A stretch of 59,735 nt of DNA from Sedimenticola sp. (lineage in GTDB: Bacteria; Pseudomonadota; Gammaproteobacteria; Chromatiales; Chromatiaceae): positions 1-59,735 of the forward strand of contig JALWMK010000051.1 in the NCBI GenBank assembly GCA_027083925.1, written 5' to 3'. The position numbers were made by a program, and so were the translations under genes. Positions 20,064 to 27,800 of the stretch are shown here, one piece after another (within the stretch, counting starts at the first letter, position 1; each line of letters begins with the position of its first letter). The notes under the pieces were generated by a model. It made no database searches, was not told the origin of the DNA, and was given only the letters and a program-made list of their open reading frames with translations.

Positions 20064-20223
20064 CCCGGAAAATTCATGAATTCCACGCGCCCTCGCTTGT
20101 TTCTTGTTTCCACAAGGAATTTTCTTCATTTGCCCGTAATCATGGATACGGGACGCCTTCAGAAAATCCCTTGTGAAAACAATATCCTGCGCGATCATCA
20201 CGTGAATTCATGAAATTTCCGGG
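20064..20223. mobile_element. 160-bp long dyad, MITE-like, flanked by TTAT
   Basis: The arms at 20064-20087 (CCCGGAAAATTCATGAATTC then CACG) and 20201-20223 are inverted copies with one mismatch and one gap. Inside them CACAAGGAATTTTC (20111-20124) pairs with GAAAATCCCTTGTG (20162-20175), 13 of 14. At the centre CCCGTA (20133-20138) pairs with TACGGG (20147-20152). The intervals are nearly equal on both sides, so the whole unit is one imperfect palindrome. It is bounded by TTAT on both sides (20060-20063 and 20224-20227), as expected for a small insertion. It lies in the regulator/kinase promoter region. A set of nested operator sites is the alternative. Confidence 0.6.
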
Positions 20224-20262
20224 TTATATTGCACCTATGGTATTGATGTTGAGTGTACGCAA

Positions 20263-21675
20263 GTGTCCCTGAAAAGTCTTATCCGAAACCAGAAGCCCCT
20301 TACGGTTTCTCTTGTCAGCTTTTTGCTGATGCTGGCTGTTGTCGTCACCATTGGTTTGGTGGGTGGCAGGCATATTATCGATTATCTGCAGGAACAGTTG
20401 GTAGAGCATGGCATCAGTCACAATCAGGAGGTTCTTGCCGAGATGCGGCCATTGCTGGAGCACAGTTTTCAGGATGGGGTTCCGGCAGCGACGATTACTG
20501 CAAACTTCCAGGAGTTCATCGAGCATTCCGAGCCTTTTGGCATACGTCTTTTTCTGATTGATCGTACTGCGGGGGAGGTGATTGCTGACAGTTCGGCAAG
20601 GGAAATGCTTCCCTATCCCGTATCTCGCCTGGTGGGTGGCCCAGTACATCAGTTTGATGGCAGCCCCATTCCGGATCTGGTTGAGTGGAGCGGAACCGGA
20701 TGGCGCAGCAGCGGTTCCGGCACTACCGAATTATTGTCTATGCAGCCTCTGACCCTAGTCGAACGCAGTGCTCAGCAATGGAGCCTGGGTGTCAGCAGTG
20801 ACTTGTCTGATTTGCTTGCCCTTATGGATGAGCTGCATTTGCATCTGGATCTGGTGCTGCTCATTACCTATGGGCTTATCGGCTTGCTGGGTTTTTTGGT
20901 GCTGCGCTGGGTGGGGCGGCGCTATGAGTCCGGTTTGGAGCAGCAAGTGGAAGCCCGCACCGGGGAGCTGAAACAGGCCCATGAGCGATTGCTCGATCAG
21001 GCGCGCCTTGCCACCATCGGCCAGACCGCTTCGGTACTGGCCCATGAAATGCGCAATCCTCTGGCGTCGATCAAGCTCGCATTGTCTGCGGTAAGGCGCA
21101 GTGAGGGGTTCAGCAGCCGGGAAAGACAGCGGCTCGATCTCGTGGTGGGAGAGGTGGATCGCCTCGAGGGCATGCTGGGTCAGACGCTGGAATACGTTCA
21201 CCCTGTTGTCCGGGATGAGCAGCCAGTGGTGCTGGATGCTTTGCTGGACAAGGTGCTGGCCCTGGAAGAGGCGCTGCTGACGGAAAAAAACCTGCGGTTG
21301 ATCCGCAGCAAATGTCCCCAGTGCCCGGCTTTGCGCCTGGATAGCGAAAAAATGCAGCAGGTTTTCTTGAATCTGTTGAAAAATGCCAGGGAAGCGAGCC
21401 CGGAGGGAGGCGAAATCAGAGTTTCCCTGGAGGCAGTCGATGGCAAACTGGCGTTCACGGTCAGCAACCAGGGAAAAGCATTGGAGCAGGAAGTACAGGA
21501 TCATGTGTTCGATTTCTTTTTTACTACCAAGGCGCGAGGTACTGGTCTTGGTCTGGGATTGGTCAAACGTGTTGTGGAAGAGCATGGGGGCAGCGTTGAA
21601 CTAGGTTGTGAGTCCGGAGCAATCGTGGCAAGGGTTTTTCTACCGGCCGCGTCAGAAGGCTCTGCGGATATTTGA
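20263..21675 (+). CDS. Membrane sensor histidine kinase (NtrB-like partner)
   Basis: A 470-residue inner-membrane kinase. Membrane helices are at about residues 16-38 and 198-220, enclosing a ~160-residue periplasmic sensor region with no recognised domain. A short coiled linker leads to the phospho-acceptor motif LAHEMRNPLASIKLALSAV, with the acceptor H261. The HATPase part has the N box VFLNLLKNAREASPEGG, F box VFDFFFTTKARG and G2 box GTGLGLGLVKRVVEEHGG. This architecture is typical of kinases that drive NtrC-type regulators, and the divergent gene is one. The GTG at 20263 is the only start that keeps the N-terminal helix; the Shine-Dalgarno is weak. The stimulus is unknown, though a periplasmic signal is implied. 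Confidence 0.9.
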   Translation: MSLKSLIRNQKPLTVSLVSFLLMLAVVVTIGLVGGRHIIDYLQEQLVEHGISHNQEVLAEMRPLLEHSFQDGVPAATITANFQEFIEHSEPFGIRLFLIDRTAGEVIADSSAREMLPYPVSRLVGGPVHQFDGSPIPDLVEWSGTGWRSSGSGTTELLSMQPLTLVERSAQQWSLGVSSDLSDLLALMDELHLHLDLVLLITYGLIGLLGFLVLRWVGRRYESGLEQQVEARTGELKQAHERLLDQARLATIGQTASVLAHEMRNPLASIKLALSAVRRSEGFSSRERQRLDLVVGEVDRLEGMLGQTLEYVHPVVRDEQPVVLDALLDKVLALEEALLTEKNLRLIRSKCPQCPALRLDSEKMQQVFLNLLKNAREASPEGGEIRVSLEAVDGKLAFTVSNQGKALEQEVQDHVFDFFFTTKARGTGLGLGLVKRVVEEHGGSVELGCESGAIVARVFLPAASEGSADI

Positions 21676-21696
21676 GAAGTGCATCACAGGTGTTAT

Positions 21697-21718
21697 GGGT
21701 AGATATTGGGTAGATATT
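21697..21718. repeat. Tandem 11-bp direct repeat upstream of the giant DUF11 gene
   Basis: GGGTAGATATT occurs twice head to tail (21697-21707 and 21708-21718), about 105 bp before the start of the 2965-residue protein. It may be a regulator site for that gene or simple slippage. Confidence 0.4.
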
Positions 21719-21821
21719 GGGGATTTTTTGGGTTTTTCCACAAAATAGGTGTGCATATTGTGGGCGAACGGGTAGTTTTATGTGCGTTTTCTAATTTTCA
21801 AAGAAGCAAGGTTAGGGATTC

Positions 21822-24800
21822 ATGAAGGATTTATATGGCAGTTTCAGTATTTCACAGCGGAGCCTGATGGTACACCGCATGCTGTTCAAAGCACTATTGT
21901 TGCTGGCGCTGCTGATGCCGGGGATTGCGGCTGCAGCCACCCCGGTTACGGATCTGAACAATCTGCCGGCAGAAAGCTTTGCCGGGGAACCGTTTTGTTT
22001 TGATGCGCCCCTGAGTAATACTGGCACGCCGGGCTTTGGGCCGTATTTGCGCCTCAAGCTGCCATCCGGGATTTCCTTTGATTCTGCGGATTTTCTGGGC
22101 GCCGGGGTTACCGCCCAGGTGGTGGGAACTTTCCCGCCGGATCTGATCGATCCCATCAGCGGCGAAACGGTTACCGGGCCGGCAGGATATACCTTTATCA
22201 CCCTGCAGCCGCCAGTTGGTTCACTGGTAGCCGGCGCGCCGGCAATCAACATCAATATTTGCGCCACTATCGATCAGGCAGCAGCCATTGGTGTGCCTCT
22301 GGATGTGCAGTTGACGCCTATGTACGAGTTTGGTGACACCGCCACAGGTGACAATGGCCCCATTGCCGGCACCGAAGTCAGCGCAGCAGTAACCCCCGTG
22401 ATCGCAATTTTTTCCAAAGTTGAAGATACACCGGAAACCGAGCGCCCCCCCGGTGCTTCTTGGCCCTATACTTATACGCTGAATGCAGATATCGCCAACG
22501 GCAGTACGATTCGCAACCTGCAGTTCAATGATGTATTGCCGGCTGCTTTGCAGTATGTGCCAGGTTCTATCACTATCAGCGGTGGCAGCGGTTGTGTTCC
22601 TGCTGTAGCGTTACCCAATATTTCTGTTTCCTGCACCGAGGCCACGGGTACGGCAGCAAGCAATGATGTGGTCATTACTTACCAGACCCATATTGCCGAC
22701 ATACTTGATGAATCCGTCTGTAGTCAGTCTGACATCGTCAATGCAGCTACATTTGACGCCCAGCGGGAAGATCTGCCCGCCAACCCCGGCAGTTTTGTCA
22801 ATATAGCGCAGCAGGCGGACAATGTTATAGTTTCAGCTGAACATGTGACTGTGCAGAAATCGGTGTCTCCCGCCGCGATGGTGCCCGGGGATACATTGAC
22901 CTATACGCTGAACATCCAGGTCAGCGATTTTGGTACGGTGAATGCCTTGCTGCTTGGTGATCTGCTGCCCGATGGCCTGGACAGCTTTGCGCACGGATCT
23001 TTGACCTATAACGGCGCGCCGGTAGCCATTGCGCCGGTAGTAACCAGCAATGCGGATGGAACCACTTCCGTCGTCTATGATGTGACCACCGCAATTGGCG
23101 GCAGTATTGCTTCTGGCTCCAGTTTGACCCTTACCTACTCGGCGCTCGTTCTCGATTTCTACAACAATGGCGATACAGTGAAGGCGCGTGATCCTCTCAC
23201 CAATGGCGCTGAAATCACCTATAGCCTGGCTGCTGGTGCTGCCGGCTGCACCAATCAAAGTGCCGCTACCGCCGTAGTGAACGCACCAGCCATTACCAAG
23301 GAGATCCTCAATCCCCAGGCCCAGTACCAGCCCGGAGACACGGTAACCTTTCGCCTGAGCATGAGCATACCTTCGGGCGATACTTCCGATATCGTGTTCG
23401 AGGATTTCTTCCCCTTGCCGGTGTTCGATGTGAACACACTGGATCTGACCTATGGCAACGATATCCGCCGGGCGGGCACGGATACCATGAACATCGTCCC
23501 GGGTATCAGTATTGATTCTGCCGCCAACAGCCTGTCTTTGACCCTGGCGGATGTCGATACCAATTCTCCCCAGATTATTGCGGTGGATATCGACATGGTG
23601 GTGCAGGATGATCCCTTTGCGGATGGTCTGCATCTGAGCAATCTGTTTCAGGCCAGCACCAATAACACGCCGCTGGCGCCTTTGGTGGATCTTACGCTGG
23701 TCGAGCTGAATGTGCGGGCGCCGGAACTGGCGTTCACCAAAGGGATTGCGAGCAGCAGCAATGGCAGCATTTCACCGCCCCCCGCCACCTTGCCGGTAGA
23801 CGGGGATCTCAGCGGCGTGGATGCTGGTGATCAGGTGGTTTATCAGTTTACCGTGGAAAATATCGGTGGCGCCCTGGCATATGACATCAGTGTGACAGAT
23901 GACCTTGGCCAGCCGGCCGGCCTACTGACGGGGTGTGTTCTGCTATCCGTGACGGATGGGACGGGCAATGGGCTGGTTTCCGCGCCCGCCATTGGCGATG
24001 CCTTTGCCGGTAGCTTGCAATTGGCCGATCCACTGGCCGCCAATGATGGCAGTATCGGCGCGCCCTATGGGGCGGATACCGCCCTGATCCAGGTGCAGTG
24101 TACGCTCACCGGCAGTGTGGAACCGGGCAGGGTGATCACCAATACCGGAGCGGCGACCTGGGCCTCCCAACCCGGAGCCGCCGCGTTCCCGGCCATTCCT
24201 GATACGGCTACCGTAACCGTTGCCGAGCCGGCTTTTACCAAGACGACGGCGGCTGCCAACGCCGCCATCGGAGATGTGTTCGCTTACACCCTGACCATCA
24301 CCCTGCCGGAAGGCGCCAGCAATGGCGTTACCCTGCATGACGTGCTGGATCCCGGGCTGGCCTTTGTGGATCTGGGGACGAACGCCAGCATCAATGCCTC
24401 TGCCGGACTGGCCACCAGTGTTGCGGGCGGTTTTGCCGGGGTGCTGGCGACTGCCAGCGTAACCGGTGGTGGAAGTACGCTGGATCTGGATTTCGGCACC
24501 ATCACCAACAGTGATACTGTCGATGGAACACCCGAGACCATCACCATTGTCTATGATGTCGTGGTGCTCAACAATACCGACAGTAACCGCGGTGATGCCA
24601 AGAACAACAGCGCCAGATTCCGTTACATACGCGATGGCGGCAATCAGGATTTGACGGCGCAGGCGGCGGATGTTGCCATAGAAGAACCCAACCTCCAGCT
24701 GGTAAAAAGCATTATCGGTGGTGGCAGTTACGATGCGGGAGATACAGTCACCTATGAGTGGTTTGTCAGCAACCCTGCCGGCGCCAATGTCAGCGATGCC

Positions 24801-27800
24801 TATGACTTGGTGCTGTCGGACACCCTGCATGCCGAAACCACCTACGTTGGCGGCAGCCTTGCCGTCAGCAGCGGCTGCCCATCGGCCGTGACCCTGGATG
24901 ATGCCGCCGCGCCTACGCTTTCGGCGGCCTGGGCGCAGTTCCCCGTGGGCGAAGAGTGCCACATTCAGTATCAGGTTACCCTGAATGCCACCGTGCAGGC
25001 CGGTTCGAGCCTGCCCAATACCGCCGGTATCGACTGGACAGGCCAGCCGGGAACCGTTTCCGGCCCGCTTTCCAGTTACAACCCAGATTCCTGTGAGCGT
25101 ACCGCCGCCGCAGATCCCAATGCCTGTGGCAGCGGCAATGACTATCATGCCGAGAACACGGTCAATCTGCCCATATCCGGGGCGGCCATGGGCAAGAGCC
25201 TGATCAGCACCTCCGAGAGCAGCACCGGGGCAGGGGAACACAACCCGGGCGTTGAAGATCTTACCATTGGTGAGACCGCCACCTACCGGCTGGTAGTGAC
25301 GGTGCCGGAAGGCGTGAGTTCACAGATTGTGATCACCGATTCCCTGCCGGCCAGCGCCGCCGGCGTGATGGAAGTCGTTACCATCGACTCCCTTGTTACG
25401 GGAGCCAATCTGACAACCGCAAATGCACCCGCTGGCGTCATTTCCGACGCCAATCTCGGAGACGGAATCAATGACACTGTGGTCTGGGACTTTGGCCAGG
25501 TAACCAACAGTGCCACCGATGGCGTTACGGATGACGATGACCGGATCATTATCGAGCTTACCGCCAGACTGGTTGATGTGGCGGGGAACGTCGATGGTAA
25601 CCAGTTGACCAACAACGCCCAGGTGCAGTTTGGTCCCAGCCTGACCGCTACCGCCAGCGTGGATGTGGATGTGGTGGAGCCTCAGCTGCAGGTGGACAAG
25701 AGCGGGGATATCGCCAGTGGAGATGCGGGAGATTCCGTCACCTTCACCATCGCTATCCAGCATCAGCCGGGATCATCCGCGGAAGCCTTTGACCTGGTGA
25801 TGAGTGATGTGGTGGACAATGCCCAGTTTGACTATACGCCCGCCAGCCTGATTTTCGTGCCCGCGGCCAGCTGCACCGTAGCGCCGGTTCTGGATGATGC
25901 CGACCCTTATGGTGCTGGCCTCAGTGCCAGTTTCGATAACCTGCCCGTAGGTGATATCTGCAGCATCCAGTTCCAGGCCACCTTGCGCACGGATGTTGCG
26001 CCCGGCTCGGTGCTCACCAATCAGGCCCAGCTTGGTTGGGACTCCCTGCCAGCAGACGCCGATCCAAATCAACGCAGCGGCAGCGTCAGTGACAATCATC
26101 AGATTACGGTGACCGAAGCTGGTCTGGCGAAAAGCGTTTTTGCTACTTCGGAAGCGTCAACCGGTACGGGTATCAACGGTCCTGAACCGGATCTCACCAT
26201 TGGTGAAACCGTGACCTACCGGTTTGTCGCCACCATCCCGGAAGGGGTGATGCGCAACGCGGTAATGATCGACCAGCTCCCCGTCACTGGCGTGGTACTG
26301 GAGGTGGTGAGTTCCCGCATTGTTTCCATCGGCTCCCAGCTTATCATTGGCTCGGGAGCGGCGGTGGGCGCTGCTGGTGACGACTGCCTGCCGGGTTGCG
26401 ACGACAACGGCGATAGCTTCCGTGACCAGGCGCAGTGGGATCTTGGAGACATCACCAATACCCCCGGCGGTGCTGGCGGCGTGGATGATGAAATTGTCTT
26501 TGAAGTGGTGGCGTTGGTTGTGGACAATGCTCACAACCAGGGGGGTGACGACGATGACCTGGTGAACACGGCGACCCTGACCCATGCAGACAATCCGGGC
26601 GGTGTCTCTGGCGCTGCCGCGGTGGATCTGGTGGAACCCTTGCTCAATATCAGCAAGCAGGCCCTGGGTGCCGCTCCCTTGCTGGTGGATGCAGGTGATC
26701 AGGTCACCTTCGAGATCACCGTGCAGCATCAGGCGGCTTCCACTGCGGATGCCTTCAATATCCAGATCAGCGATACCCTGGCCAATGATGGCAGCTTTGC
26801 ACTGATGAACTGGGTTGGCGATGCAACGGTGGGAGGCAGTTGTGGCGCCAGTGTGGATTCTTCCACGGTGGCGAACATGCCGCCCACGGTGGTATTCGAT
26901 ATACCCACCCTGGCGCTCGCCAGCGGCAGTTGCACCATTACCTATCAGGTAGAAGTGGATCTGCTGGCCATGCCTGGCGAGACCCTCAGCAATGTAGCCG
27001 ACTGGCGCTATGATTCCACGCCGGTATATACCGCGGGAGAAACACGCCGCAATACCGGCTCCACCAGCGCCCAGGTTACCGTCCTGGCGCCGACTCTGGT
27101 GAAGGTGGTTTCCAGCACCAGTCTGGCGGATACCGGCCAGGCTTTCCATGATGGCCTGCTTCAGGATCTGGCCATTGGTGAGCTGGTTACCTACGACATC
27201 ACCCTGAAATTTGTGGAAGGGACAACCGAAAACGTGGTTCTTTCCGATCTCATGCCGGCCGGGGCGCCGGATCAGGGCTTTATCGAGATCGTGGGCAACC
27301 CGGTGATCAGTCTTGGTGGCAATGTCAGCACTGGCGCTCCGGTGATCACATCGCCCGACCCCTACACCGTGAATATCAATTTTGGCACAGTAACCAATAC
27401 GCCGGACAATGCCGATGATGCAAACGACCTGATTACGGTTACAGTTACGGGCAGGGTGATCGATGTGCCAGAGAATGTCGATGGCGATCAGCTCACCAAT
27501 ACCGCAACCATGACCTATGGCGCGGGCAGTACCCTGAGCGATACCGCAGACATCGACGTTGTGGAGCCGGCCATGGCTGTCACCAAGACCATGAGCCTGA
27601 ATGCGGGTATCGTGACCATGACGGTGAACATCACCAACAATGGCACCGCTCCAGCCTTTGATATCGAAATAGAAGACATTCTCGACAGCGGCAACTGGGA
27701 TACGGCCAACATCAGCCCGGTAGCCGTCCCGGCGGGCTTTATCCTGACCACGGCTGCCGGTCCAGGCGCCACCGAAACCACGGTGCTGATGGCAGCCGAT

